A stretch of DNA of 64,000 nt from Volvox africanus (GCA_030268105.1 BSDZ01000013.1:548501-612500); one strand, 5' to 3'; numbered from the stretch's first letter, positions 22,101-34,602 are shown. Numbers and translations are program-made. Notes: a model not told the origin generated them from the letters alone.

Positions 22101-25100
22101 GATGGCCATTTCAAGCTCAACATCCTCCTGTACAATGAGATCGCAACAAATTGTGAAACGCGTACTGCATATTTCGATTCTGGCAGGTACAGCGGGTTTT
22201 GGACGCAGGTATGGCAGTTTTGTGGTACTGTTTGCATCCATGACAGGAATGTGGCACTTCCGGCAATTAAAGCGTAATGCACCAGCCCGGTAATGGCCGA
22301 CAGTCGGGTCTGGATTCAACCGCGGGACTCCTGGATTCCGTCAACGTTTACATCCCCGCTCCATGAGGAGCAATGCTGAGGACCTGTGCTGTGCAGGCAA
22401 CCCATGTCACCGCACCTGCCATCGCCAATTCGTTGCGCCACGGCCCCTGGAATGCCCAGAACCAAAGCCATGACCTCCGAATGCACCAGTACGACCTCCG
22501 AATCCAGCCCCGGTGGCGCTTCTGCCATAACCGTAGCCGCGGCCGGTGCCACCGCGGCCGCCAGTATAGGGCCCCCCAGAAGGACCCTCTGGGGGCCGTC
22601 CAAACCGTGGTTCGCAGTTCAGTCCTGTTGAAGGTGCGGCATACTGCTGCTGTTGTTGTGAATGCATCGATGGCGACCGCGGCGGGATATTCCGTGGCGG
22701 TACCTGCGCCGCTTGGGAAGTCCCTGGGGCTCCTTGGAATGTCCCTCCACGTGTCGCTCCTCTCCCCCCGCCTGCAGGTTGCGGCTGTGGCTGCGGTTGA
22801 GATTGAGACTGTGATTGAGACTGCTGCTGACGATTCTCAGGACCCCTTGTCGCCGACGCCTTAGAACCCTTGCTACCCCCTGCCGCCGCGGCGGCACCGC
22901 CACCTACAGATGCTCCGCTCTGATCAACCGTCTGTTGTTGGTGCTGTTGTTGCTTCCCAGAGCCCGCAGTACCACCACCAGGACCCTTCTTTGCGCCCTT
23001 GCCGCTCCCGCCTGACTTCCCTGTGCTGGTAGCGGCCGCCGCCGCCGCCTCCCGCACGGAGCGCTCGTACTCCGCCGCTGCCGCTTCCATTGCGGAGCGC
23101 ATGGCGGCGTCTTTTTCCACCTCTACGCGCCGCTTCTCGGCCGCCGCCGCGGCCCGCTGTCGTTCCTCTTCTTGCCGTCGTGCCTCAGCCTGCCGATGTC
23201 GCTCCTGCATTAACCCAGAATCAGAACTAGCTTTTCCACCGTAACCGTAAGCAGCATCTACTTAAATCCATACACACCGGCAGCAGACATAGGAACAGCT
23301 GAACACATCCATGGGTAAGTTGAACGCTGCAAAGCTGCATCCCTACACATATAAACACACAGCGGTGTATTCACACAGGACCAACAGATGCTGATGGCAA
23401 CAAAATGGTATTCCAATTAAAGAATCAACTGAATTTCATCGTTGTGTCCAGTGCAGCTAGACAGTCGTGACCCACCTTCTCCAACGCGCTGTCTTCCGTT
23501 GCGGCGCCGCTGCCACCAGCACCATCAGCCCCTTTCGCCGGTTTCCCCTTTTTCTTTCTACCCTTCCCGTGTCCAGCCCCATCCGCGCCGATGCCATCCG
23601 TAGCACTATTAGCGGCGGCACCATAACCGTCACCGCCGCCGGCAGACGGCTGCTGCTGATGTGCCGCCGCTGTTGCTGCACCGGCCTTAGACCCGGCGGC
23701 AGCATTTGGCCCCGTAGCTGCCGCTGCCCCCGCCGCGTGTTGTGCGTTCGTACCGCCGCTGTCGGAGGTCCCCGCCGCTGCGGTGGCTGCTGCACCCACC
23801 GGCGCAACAGTAGCGGCCTCTGCCGAAGGAGCTTTACCGCTAGTTGAAAAGACGCTCTCCTCCGAGTGCTTGCCCCACTGACAGGCACACAACAGGTAAC
23901 TTAGGGTTAGGGTTAGGCACAGGGCTATGCCGGGGAGGATCCTGTGACCAGATCCGTTGCTATTTCCATACCACAGTGTCTGGTCCTCATCCCACTTTGT
24001 TTGCGCTCATCGCACACCTGGGGCTCATGTAGTGCTGCACCGCTGGTGGTGATTAAGGTGCCCGCACGGCCGCGGAAGGCGTAGCGGGTGCCCGGAGTCA
24101 GACCCGTGACATCAAGCGTGGCGGAGGTATTGGAGCTGAGGGTCGTCCACTGGGCCTCCCCGACCCGCTTGTAGTCCAGCTCAAATCTGCATTTTGTAAA
24201 TCACGGCCGCGTTAACAGCAAAAGTGGCAAGAATGAACGACCGAGACCGGTGCGTGGACAGATAAAGGTTCTGGGTAGGATGGCGAAAGATCAAGGTAGC
24301 AAGACAAAATTGGTGGGCACTGGGCCAAAATTAATGGGCCCTGGCGCACCGGATCTGGCCATTGTCCAGCCACATTGTGGCCTTCTTCTTGGGATCCAGA
24401 CTGACGCGGATGGAGGTGTCGCTTCGCACACCGCCCGGGTTGGTAGGCCGGGGGAGTTGCTGACCCGCGAATTTCAGGAGCCCGAGGTCAGGAGGACCAC
24501 CAGCGAAAGTGTTGCGGCGGTCCGAATCGGAACGAGCGAAGAGCTCCTCAGTCTGTGCGGTGTGTTATACCGTGTTGGCGGCAGAGGGACACGGCGATAA
24601 AAACCAATGGACCCAGCACGGGGAGTCAAGTAAATGGGTATCAATCCATGCATTATATTTGGAAAGCCTTGATGCACACGCGTGGGGAACACACAGAGTA
24701 ACGCAAGCCTGTGTGTGTATACGTGCGATGCGATGAGGAAGGGGTTCGGAGGCCATTCGAAGCGCGGAGGCAGTTGTGTGAGCGCTGTGAGTGGAGATCC
24801 TTTTAAAGGCTGTAACATGCAGTGTGGACTAGGACTAGGTAAGCCACACATATGATTCCAAAAGTCTGATATTAAGAGTACCCGTTGTTAACATCGTAAC
24901 ACGGCAACCTTAAAGCGCACGATTTCAGAACTAAATGAAGGGGCCCGACCGCTGCTTCTTATCGCACCTATGTATTAGTTCGGCTGATGAACCCCCTTCC
25001 CTCGAAACCTATACCTCTGCACGCCGCTGAGAGGCCCTGTACCCACTGTCCACACGCTGAAGGCCCAACTGCCTATGCCCACCTCGCGCGCCCGCCTCTT

Positions 25101-27607
25101 CCGTTCCTCCTTCCGCGCGGCTGCCGCCTTGGCGCCCCGGGCCTGCTGCTCTTCCTCCCAGGCCATCTGAGCCTCATCATCATCGTCCACCGTGCTGTAA
25201 CTGCCTGCGTGCGTGCGCCAGACTAGGGATGAAAGCGGGAAATGAACGAAACACCCAATCGACTTAAGCATCAACTCCTTTGTGCGCACATTGACGGGTG
25301 TACATGGCCCCAGTCAATTATACCTCGGTTAAAGCTTTGGGTTTCAAACAATTCTTGCAAAATTATCTTTCAAAGAAGTTCGACAACTGCAGTCCGAACG
25401 ACATCCTACCGGAAAAGGCCAATACCGTGCATTTCCGCCCAAGCCCCAACAGACACGACTTACCCGTGTCGTCATAATCCTCGTCGTCGTCCTCAGAATC
25501 ACTATCATATGTATAAAACGACCCACCCCGACCGCCTGCGGTGAGATGCCACCACAGCGCCGAGAGTTCAGTTCCGCCCGTGTAAATTGGCAGTTGGACG
25601 TTAGAGGAAGAGTGCTAGTAACTCTCACTCCGCAGTTGCAACAGCTGCGATGGCCAGAAGGGAATGAGCTACACTACACACATATACACGGAAACGTGGC
25701 GATGGCCTGACTCGACCTCGAGAGCGGCGACTATTTTGGCCCCGTTCAGGACCACCCCGGTTCAAGCAGTTTATGATGGCGTCACCCTGCCATGCACCGA
25801 CCCGCTTCCCAACTGCGTAGCAAAAGAACACACCGGGTCCTCCCAGCCCCGACTGGAGAATGGGCTATTGCCTGTGCAAGTTTATTAGTTCAAACTTCCT
25901 AAAGATGTATCCCCGCACCTGAAGATTGGTACCCCCCGCGGTGCGGGTTTGGACGAGCAGCATGCCCGCCGCGCGGCCTCCCTGAACCGGGACCACCGTG
26001 AAAAGAGAACCCAGGGCCACCACCAGGCATGAAGAACACCCGGAAGGCACTGCCGCTGCCGTCCCGGCCAGAACCACCAAAGCGACGCCCGCGGCCGCCA
26101 CTCCCCATGCGCATACCGCCGAAGAACCTGTGTATTGGACAGCAGGCACGTGTGGTTACTTGGGCTGCGGGCCGTACAGATCATGGACAGTTCCGCTTTT
26201 ACTTGATGCACTCAAGTGCGGGATGCATGGACGCGAGGAAGCCACCGTAAGCAGAGGCCGCCCCGTCATACGAGCTGCGAATTGTGAGTGTCAGCCCCCG
26301 AAGCTCGACTTGCGATCTGGGTCATACGTCCCCAGACCACCGAACAACTGACCCGCATGACAGCATGCCGATTGTCCCATACGCTGACGTGGTACTGGTG
26401 ATGAAGATATAAGCATTACCAACCCGTACGCGCGATTTCCTTCCCAGTAAATAATCACCCCCACCGCCTGCAGCAATGCCTGAGGCTTTATCCATTTCTA
26501 CGTCTCTTTTCCACTTTGGATCCGCACTTGAAAGAAAGCAACGAACACGTATCATGAACACATGTACACACATAATTCTTATCTCTTCCTCGTGGCTAAG
26601 TTCCCAATGCAGGCACATACACATGCCCACAGCCGGGGTCAACGCAAACACCACTTGCATGCGATAGAAAAACTCGGACCGCAAAAGCTCCTCAAATTCT
26701 TCAAACTCGTCCTCATCGAAGATGTCCTCGGGGCACAGATCATCCAGGTCATCGTCGTCACCCGGGTGGTTGCGAGCGGAGAGCCGGGCGTATGCCGCTG
26801 AGATCATCTGGTGGATGATCCGGTAACTCAGATCAATTTGCGGAAGATACGGTTAAAATCCAAGTTGGGAAGAAAAACATATGCGTTTCATTTGGGTCTT
26901 TCGTCTTTCTACAGTGGATAAGCTGTGCTCATGGACTCTGTGCCTGTGGACAGGCACGGCGTCGCATGGGGTGCGTTGCCATGGGTTGCATGCCCCGTGC
27001 TGCGCGGTTGTTCGTACGTCTCAAGAGGGTTCCGGTTGCCAGGGTAAGGAAGCAAAACATTATTTCGTTTTAACCGTTGCGCCATGATAGCAGCACTACG
27101 AGCCTTCCTCGCGCACTTGCCTGAAAGCGTACCGTCGCCGCCTCTTTGTCTGAATTCTTGTCCGGATGCCTGCACAGGGCAGGCAGAAGAAAGGCCGTAT
27201 CCGCCTTAAATTTGTATCATGAAACGTCAGGTTGCAAAGCCCCAAACTCTGCTCAGCAGACCGCAACCGCACGCGCAAATACAAATCGACCACGCTGCAC
27301 GGCCTACCGCACCATTGCAATGCTAGCTTCTTGTATGTCTTTTTAATCTCGTCTTCCGTTGCTTCCTGAGATATTGATCACGGAAGAGGGCATACCGAAA
27401 TGCAATTCAGTGATAAATGTTTACACCTGGGAATCTAAAATGCAATACTAGAAAGTCTTTTTGGTTCGGAATACTATTCTGGCTCCTGACAGGCTTGATC
27501 CCCATAAAAATGTATCTTTCAACAGATCGGCGCGAAACCCCCCGTCCCTCGTTGCTCACTTCCTGAAGGCCCAGCTCCGCCAAAGCTTGTTCACGAGTAA
27601 GTTTCAT
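19164..27607 (-). CDS. large J-domain protein with FN3, UIM and Gln-rich tail
   Basis: Exons (minus): 27607-27560, 27365-27313, 27169-27121, 26807-26655, 26383-26328, 26127-25919, 25535-25464, 25204-25083, 24459-24350, 24186-24018, 23877-23476, 23204-22416, then about 22310-19164; about 1,790 residues. The intron after 27121 uses a GC donor (CAG|GCAAGT). Domains: J domain 1-60 (DEIKKTYKKLALQW, then HPD at 35-37, then MISAAYARL); Asp/Glu-rich and Gly-Arg-rich linkers; FN3 at about 257-360 (FELDYKRVGEAQW, LDVTGLTPGTRYAFRGRAG, WGKHSEESVFST); Lys/Arg/Glu coiled coil from about 482; Cys pairs FNCRKCHIPV; ubiquitin-interacting motif LEMAIAASLKTAEQE (22071-22124); Ala/Ser-rich region; Gln/Tyr-rich tail. 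Known: J domains stimulate Hsp70, and UIMs bind ubiquitin, together as in animal DNAJB2. Inferred: cytosolic or nuclear co-chaperone for ubiquitinated clients. The 22416/22310 junction does not keep phase as drawn. Confidence 0.8.
19640..20080 (-). repeat. CAG/CTG-rich region encoding polyglutamine-type tail
   Basis: Imperfect CTG (plus strand) repeats within the last J-protein exon, coding for runs such as QQYQQYQMQYEQYQKQYQQQ. Mixed with CAA and TAC codons, so not a pure triplet expansion. Composition is prion-like (Gln/Tyr). Confidence 0.85.
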
Positions 27608-28235
27608 CGTAATGCCCGCACGTGCGTTTGCCTAAGATACTAAACACAGTAAAGCACCGAGAAGCTGGCTAACAACCACGGAGCACGATAAGCAATCAAT
27701 AATTGCATGGAGTTGGTCTTCCACAAGAACGATGCAAACCTTGTCCAGCGTCCAGGGCCGTCATTCGTTCACGGGGTGACTCTAGATCCCGGCAGCCACT
27801 CGATTTTATCATGCAAAATTTAACCAATTCATTTGCCATATGGGAACGCGTATTACGAATGACGGCGGATAACTTGTTTACATGCTGACCGCGACGAGTT
27901 AGTTACGGCAGTGGCATACGACGCTTGTTTCAGGTTTTGGGCCGCCTGAGAGTGCCGAAGCTTTCCCTTAACTACTTGCAGTTCATGCGCTACTGAGCGC
28001 AACAACGCGTATATTCTTGTTTGAAAATAGCCAAAGGCCGCCGCTCGCCGCTGAAGGGGGCTCTGGGAATTGCAAAGTGAAGGCCTTTTTATACGCCCAG
28101 CTTGCCGTTCTGTTTATATATCATCATCTCAGGATTGGAAGGGCGGAAATAGGAGCAGCTAGTTGCGCAACTTCGTTGAGGCCTGGGAACAAGGGGTCGA
28201 AAGCAACGGCGTCACGACCGTAAACCAAAATCAGT
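27608..28235. promoter_or_regulatory. shared intergenic region of divergent J-protein and Mpv17 genes
   Basis: 628 bases lie between two start codons facing away from each other, so both promoters must lie here. No named element can be pointed out. Start-context sequences are purine-rich on both sides. Confidence 0.5.
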
Positions 28236-29516
28236 ATGAAGGGTATCAGCTTGAACGCTCGTATGCATCGGATATGGGGCGCTTATGAGCGTCAGCTAAG
28301 CAGGCGGCCAGTCCTGACGCAAATGGCCACATCGTGCCTTCTCTGGGGCTGCGGAGACATCCTAGCCCAGAGGTAAGCACCTCTTTACCTGGTCAACGCT
28401 CAGTAATATATAGCCAATTTCTCAACTTCCTGCGCCTTCTCCTTCTCTGGACGTTCTGCAGAGTGGTTGAGCAGCGACGCATACCAGACGTCGACGCACG
28501 CCGTGTCGCCTGCACAGCTGCTTTCGGTGCTGCCTTCATGGGTCCCGTTGGACACTTTTGGTACCAAAAGTTGGACGTCGTCTGCGCGAAGCTGCTGGCA
28601 GCCGGCTCGCCATCGTTCCTTGCAGCCAAGCTTATTGCTGACACAGTTATCATGGGGCCCCTTTACGTGGTGGCTTTCTATGCTTGGGGTTGCGCGTTGA
28701 TTGATGGCTCGGGGATTGAGGGATTTAAGAAGAAGATTACGCAAGTGAGTTTCATATTTTACCGTTTCGTGTATGGCACTCGTGAACCGATGTTTCCGCC
28801 TCTTTACGGATTTCATGTCTCCTGTCTTCCTTCATCATCCGCTTACCCCATTCACGGTTTCGCCTGCGACCTGACCCTGAAACCCTGGCTAGGCAGATTT
28901 CCCACCACTACAAGACGCAAAACGCAACGTTTGTTGGCATCGCATCTTGATCGGATTTGCATGATAGTCTAATCCTTGCGGCCCCACCCCTCCCGGGACT
29001 TCATTGTCAACACCAGGACTTCATCCCTACGTATACTGCGGAGCTAGCAGTGTGGCCGCTCTTCCAGGCCTTCAACTTCACTCGCATTCCTGTAGAGCAT
29101 CAGCTGCTGGCGGTCAACGGGGCAACACTGATTGTGAGTATTTTATGCTAATTACCGAGCGTTTGCACATTGGTACTAGGTGGCTGTCAGGTGTAGGTCT
29201 GAATCTTAACCCTGCAGGAGTTATACAACTATCTACGTTTTTCCTGCCCGTCACGTTTCCCTGCCCTCATTTGCACATGTATGACCCATGTGCCATTTGG
29301 GTCGCGCAGGACGCGTGCTTCTTGTCGTGGGCTCGTTCCCAGGAGGACTGGGTGGCGACAGCAATGGGTGCGATACAATCCTGGCACGACGGCAGAAAGC
29401 AGTTGCCAGCAGCTGAAATGGCGGCAGCCGAAATGGCTGCAGCCGCGGTAGCGGTGGTGGCAGCGGCACCCAACAGAGGGAGCCAGCACGTGCCGCGGCA
29501 GTTACGACAGGCTTGA
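28236..29516 (+). CDS. Mpv17/PMP22-family membrane protein (copy 1)
   Basis: Exons 28236-28372, 28462-28744, 29017-29133, 29310-29516; phases agree; 247 residues. The N-terminus has the family pattern: IWGAYERQLSRRPVLTQM then WGCGDILAQR (the 'GDxxAQ' signature). Next come DARRVACTAAFGAAFMGPVG, HFWYQKLD and LIADTVIMGPLYVVAFY. The C-terminal core is TAELAVWPLFQAFNFTRIPV and EHQLLAVNGATLI, then CFLSWARS. Four membrane helices are expected. An Ala-rich tail (EMAAAEMAAAAVAVV) extends past the usual family end. Known relatives sit in the inner mitochondrial or peroxisomal membrane and may form channels; the location here is not determined. A TGTAA poly(A) signal candidate lies 370 bases downstream. 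A paralogue is at 50770-52401. Confidence 0.9.
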
Positions 29517-29884
29517 GCAGCAGTGCTTTATATACATCCTGGCGGTACGACGGGTTGAGTGAGCGCGAACTGGACGCGGTTTAGAACAGGCCCGTGTGCT
29601 TTCCTTCGCGGACTCTCGCAATCGTTGGGATTTATCACCCTGCATCCCGCTGCGTAGGTGTTGGCACCCTCGCCTCTCCGGGCGGGGACAGAAAGTCGGG
29701 CGTCTCCTTATTAGGGAGAGAGACCTCATTGGCAGGGGCTGGGAAGACGTACCCATGGGAAGTGCCTCGCATCCTAGCGGTGGTTTAATATAGTATACGG
29801 GGTTAGCCGCTGGTGTGTTACTCTGATTGCCGATCCATAGAAGAGGGAACACGAGGTAGGCTACTCCAGGGACGTCTTGACGCA

Positions 29885-29889
29885 TGTAA
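29885..29889 (+). promoter_or_regulatory. candidate TGTAA polyadenylation signal
   Basis: TGTAA is the usual volvocine poly(A) signal. This copy lies 370 bases after the stop of the upstream Mpv17-family gene and is the first convincing one on the plus strand. By chance alone the pentamer is common. Confidence 0.3.
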
Positions 29890-30808
29890 GACTTTTCACG
29901 ACTAATTTTAGAGCCGTAGACGGTGTACGACACTTAAAGGGGCAGAAGGGCAGAAAGTATGCGAGGACTGCGTGTGCATGAGGAGGGTCAGGCATGGCCA
30001 GGATTTTGCATTTGGAATGGTTACTGAATGAGACCCCGGCACGAGGCCTGCGGAGAGTTGAAGTGCGAACGCAGCGCGGGACCTTGCTTCTCTGCTTTTG
30101 TTTTGTTTGTGCCTCACTGGTGGTCTGTCGTTGCGGATTCTGAGAGCGGAAGTGTATATATACCTTATATTGGTAATATTTGCCGTTGCGTTGCAAACGG
30201 AAAAACTAGTATTGATATGTTTTTCCCCGTGCTTCAAAACCCCTCCCGTTTTTCGGCCTCGATGACCTGAGAGTGCAGTCCTTTTCGCTGTGTCGGACTT
30301 CCCGTGATGCCGTTGTTCACCGTATGCCGCTGTGCGAATCTTAATCATTGACGGTGCCGGAGTGCGCGGGTCGTCTTTCCGCATTCACGTGCATGTGCGG
30401 TGAGGGAGAGTGACAGCGACAGGGGGAGAGGGAGGCAGAGTGCATGTGCGACGAGAAAGGGACAGAGAGTGCGAGTGAGCGTGTTTCTGTTTTGAGAGAG
30501 CCCACTCTGATGTACGAGTCCAAGAACGAACGATCGATTTGTGCTTTGCCTGTGCTTGTGTTTATCCTTGTTGTACTGCAAGGTAGCCATGCGGGATGGA
30601 ATGGCGTCATCTTTCTGTCATGTACTTGTGTGTGTTGTTGCGACCTGCCCCTTTCGCAATCGTCGCCTTCCGCTCCTGACGACTGGCGGGAGCTAGCGTC
30701 CCTCCCCTTCTGCAGCTTTGGGCTGTAGCCCTCAGCTGTCGCTGAACACCTGCACAAGGACGTCCTACTTGAGCGTTCTGCGGCTTTCCCTACCAAAGCC
30801 CTAGAAAT
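29890..30808. other. no recognisable gene
   Basis: Open frames on both strands lack domain-like content. A purine-rich GAGAG/GACAG stretch lies around 30400-30500. The promoter of the gene starting at 30809 should lie at the right end. Confidence 0.4.
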
Positions 30809-33048
30809 ATGAGGCGAGTATGTCCCGTCTTTGACCGGGTTTACAAAGACTCTTCCCAGCTGCTGCGGACGCGTAAGGATATGGCATGAAGCAGCCTGAC
30901 TTGGCGTGGGACGATTCTTCTAGTGTGGATGGATGGGGTGGTCTGTGGTATAGAAGCTACTTCGTGAAAGTTGTGATGTCGCTGATGTGCGGCGATTGCG
31001 CGATAGGAGTGAGGAGAGAAAGGCGGTTTGTGGTGCCGGCAGCCGAAGCGCAGAACGTCGTCAGCAGCAGCTTGTCAAACTTCCAGCCGTTATTAGCCTT
31101 AAGGAGTATGTGAGTCGAGAGTCTTTTTGCTCCTTTTTCACATTTTTAAACTGCCCGCATAAGTGGCGAAACCAGCGGTATGATCAGACTGTATCGTGTG
31201 ATGGATTTTTCCCATGCTCTGTCTGCCTCCATAAGGTGCGAGGGTGATAAGAGGTGGAATGGGCATGACCATGTGTTACTGACTGACAAGTCCCACGACT
31301 TTGTGATGTCATCGCGCATGATCCGCTAACAAAGTCGTTGTGCGATATCCCGGTATTGGGATATTCTTACGGCGATGGTACTGGGATGAGCGCATGACTG
31401 AAAACGGGTCACGTGTTATGAGAGGCGTGAGAAGAGAGTGAGCGGAGGGAGGAGGGAGGTGGCGGAAGGGTATAGTAGCAGGTGCTGCGCGTTTCGCTGA
31501 GGTTCCAGTTGCAGGAGAGGAAGAGTTGTACGGCCTGACACAGTACAATACGATGTGACGTGCGTGTGCTTCACTGAGAGGCACACCAGTGGGCCCTATG
31601 ATTTCGGAGGCGCACTTTGCTTCTGATTGTCACGTATGACGGTGATGTAAGAAGTTGTTTTTACCTTGAGGAACCTTTGGGCGTTCCTAATTGTGTTTTG
31701 GATGTAGGCGCATCTGGGATCTGATCTCGCGTGGGGACACTACGGACTATGGGGCATCTCTCCTCCACGCAAACGGACAGAGATGCGTTCCGTAACCTGC
31801 TTCTCGCCAAGGTGGTAATTTTCATCAACGGATGAAAGAGGTGCGGAAAGTGAGAACCGTATAGTCTTTCCGATTCATCATGTACGTGGTCTTTCTAATT
31901 CCCTTCTGTACATCACCGATTTATAGGAGTGGTATATCTTCCCTATGAGACGGTTGGGTCTCTTCGGGTGTAGTGACACAACAGGAGCCCCTACGCCTCT
32001 GTGGACAGTGAGTATTACGTGGGGTTGGGGTGAGCAAGTCGTCCTAACAGCTGGCACAGCGCAGCCTCCACCACGCGCGCGAGATGTCCCCTCTCTGCCT
32101 GTCCCTTCCTCCCTGTCCCTGTCTCCCTCCCCCCTTGTCCCTATCTCCCTCCCTTACAGCACAATATAATTGAACCGTTAAACTTATAATAATTACCAAT
32201 GAAAATGATAGTTAAAGAAGATTCGCTTGTAGTATCTTTGCTTTTCTGTATATATAAACAACTGATTTACCTAAGTTTAGAATTATGAGTAGTAATTTAT
32301 CAGCTTCAGTCTTCGAAATCCTTTTTTTCTCTTTTTTTCAAACAATTGAGCAACATATTAACTCAGCGCCTCTTTTGCGCCCCTCGTGTATTCAAACCTA
32401 AAAATCCAAAATTCTTTTGTTTGGCAAATTCAGCGACTGATACAAGATTTTTAGATTTATCGTCTATAACAACTATGTATAATTTTGATAGAGGTTGAAT
32501 AATCATCTAGAATACAGGCTATATTTCTCAACCACTTCTGTCTTATTGCATTTAAGGGAACGGGATCTTCTGGTCGTAGAAAAATGAATAATGGCGGACT
32601 CACTGTAATTGCCATTGAACAGGGTTCAACCCCTGAGAGGCAGATGCAGCAGGCAAGTATTTAGTACACATGTCGAACAAATAAATTCCGAACACCCCGC
32701 CTCCATTTGCCGGAAGATAACTTCTTTTGATGCGACTTAAAATCCCCGAAATACAATATATAGCCATTATTAACGAAATGATCTTTAAAAATTTCCAGCT
32801 TCATGTTTCCTTTTTGTGAATTAGGTAAGACCAAGCAATAAATCACAATGGAATAATAAAAGATGCAACTCCAAAACGTTGATAATATATATAATATAAT
32901 ATTTAAGCCAAAAACAAATTTGTTACTAACTTCCGCTATGTTAGATTATGTGAGAAGTAACAGCGTTCAGGGAAACGGAGCCCTCGCATCCCTCTCTATC
33001 AAGGCAACGGCACCACAAGGAATTTCAAGGCTGTACGGCAAAGCATAA
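30809..33048 (+). CDS. unidentified 162-residue protein, six exons
   Basis: Exons 30809-30872, 31054-31109, 31708-31791, 31927-32007, 32557-32656, 32945-33048; all five junctions have GT-AG sites and keep phase, and the total is exactly 163 codons. It begins MRRVCPVFDRVYKDSSQLL, continues QRRQQQLVKLPAVISLKEY, AHLGSDLAWGHYGLWGISPP, EWYIFPMRRLGLFG, MNNGGLTVIAIEQGSTPERQ, and ends SIKATAPQGISRLYGKA. It is basic, rich in Trp/Tyr/Pro/Gly, with no signal peptide or membrane helix. I do not recognise a family. Small Trp/Tyr-rich proteins with many short exons are frequent among ciliary structural proteins, but that is only an analogy. The introns around exons 5 and 6 are much more AT-rich than the surroundings. 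Confidence 0.55.
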
Positions 33049-33170
33049 CTCAATACGACCTAAGAACAAGCCCGAAGCAATTGTTGGAAGGCTTTACCTG
33101 CACATTGTTTTATTGAGATGAGGACATTATGATTCGGAATCTCCATTCTATAATCGCGATATAGAGCTTG

Positions 33171-34100
33171 CTAAGCTCTGGCTTTCACCCGAGCGAGTGA
33201 GCGAGGGTTACATCTGTGCATGATCCTGTTCAGCCAATGTGACGCAGTGGAGGTGTGTTTTAAAGCAACCTCGCTGTATGTCAGCTGTTTGCTGAATTCG
33301 CAATGGGTGGTACATGGGAAAGCAAGCAGGTGCAGGTCTATGTTTGGGCAATCGTCGTGGTTTAAAGGCATCCCGTACCACCGTACTAATGCTATAACCT
33401 TCACGTTCGTTAGTTCTGCAGCAGACTCGTCCGTGTCACATGCGCATTCACATGCTACATACCATGCGCGCCTACCTATCCCGCTCCACATCAATCAAAA
33501 TTTCCGCACTATAGGGCTTTATCAATCCCATATTTCGCCAAGCCTCATGTGGCGGCGTATCACCCTCATACGAAGCTGCCCCAGGGACGCTGCACCCAAG
33601 GAGGCAGGGCGACATATAACGTACAAATGCGTTACCAGCAGTGACCTGTGTGATATATACAATACTCACTCTTCAAATTGGTTAACCATTGCACGCAGAT
33701 CTGCACCAGGCTGACCGGCCAGACCTGCAGGATGTCTTGGTCATTTACTGCTTGCAGGATGACAGTCATGCGTGGGGTGGAAAAGGCTAACCGCCAAATA
33801 GTTTACGTGGACAGCGGCACGAAATGCTGAATTATTGGTCGCCCATTGCCATCAAGTGAAGTGATGAAATGAAGTGAAGAGATGAACGTGTTCTTTGAGT
33901 GTCTGCGTTGGATTGCAATACCGGCGCCCTCAGCAAGGTCAGAGAGAGCGCACATACTAGTCACTATATCCAATTTGTGCAGGGCCAACGGAATGGAACT
34001 CCTTCTTGAGAAGCATGCGCCCGAACCTCCAAGCTTATTCTCCACCACCATATCCTCATCACCAAACCTCCAGGCGTATTCCTCTCTGCCTGAGCACCTC
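33171..34100 (-). CDS. possible unidentified minus-strand exons
   Basis: Coding-like segments on the minus strand: IPLALHKLDIVTSMCALSDL plus AEGAGIA (about 34000-33920); YEGDTPPHEAWRNMGLIKP then YSAEILIDVERDR before a donor at 33478 (GATAG|GTAGG). One further open frame lies at 33494-33171. Splice phase between them was not resolved and no family is recognised. The divergent plus-strand gene starting at 34603 would leave space for a promoter. Confidence 0.22.
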
Positions 34101-34602
34101 CCATCGCCTGGTAGCGCCACCAACCTATACATATAGATCACCACCCATCCCTCCCCTACCACCAACCTCACCACCACCACCACGATTATCATCATCACCA
34201 TTACCGTTACCGCCGCAATGTAATCGGCCTGTGCTCTGTCCGCTGGTGCGGAAGTAAGAACATGTCTATCACGAGTACCTTCCAGCCCAGTCGAGACACA
34301 CGATGCGCTAATTTCTTGAGTTCTAAGTTTATCAAAGGGATACTGTGTGCCTGACACAGTCACACACTGACACCGCGAGCACCAAGCTGCCGAGGGCACT
34401 ATGTTCGCTATTCAACTGCCAAGCAGCAGCAGTAGCGTGCGGCACTGGCCATTGCGGTATTGTTTCTCTGGAGCAGCGGGCGCGTGGAGCCCCAAACCCC
34501 CTGGAATTCCGTCTCCTTCCAGCGCCTTCCACGGCGTGCTTGGTTACTTCATCCCAGACCCCGCCGGCGCCTCCGGCGCTTATCACCCTGTTCCTTTTCC
34601 CC

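Noticed and set aside
23902..23916. Short GGTTAGGGTTAGG run as an interstitial telomere
   Set aside because: Only about two units, and the volvocine telomere unit is TTTTAGGG rather than TTAGGG; likely chance.
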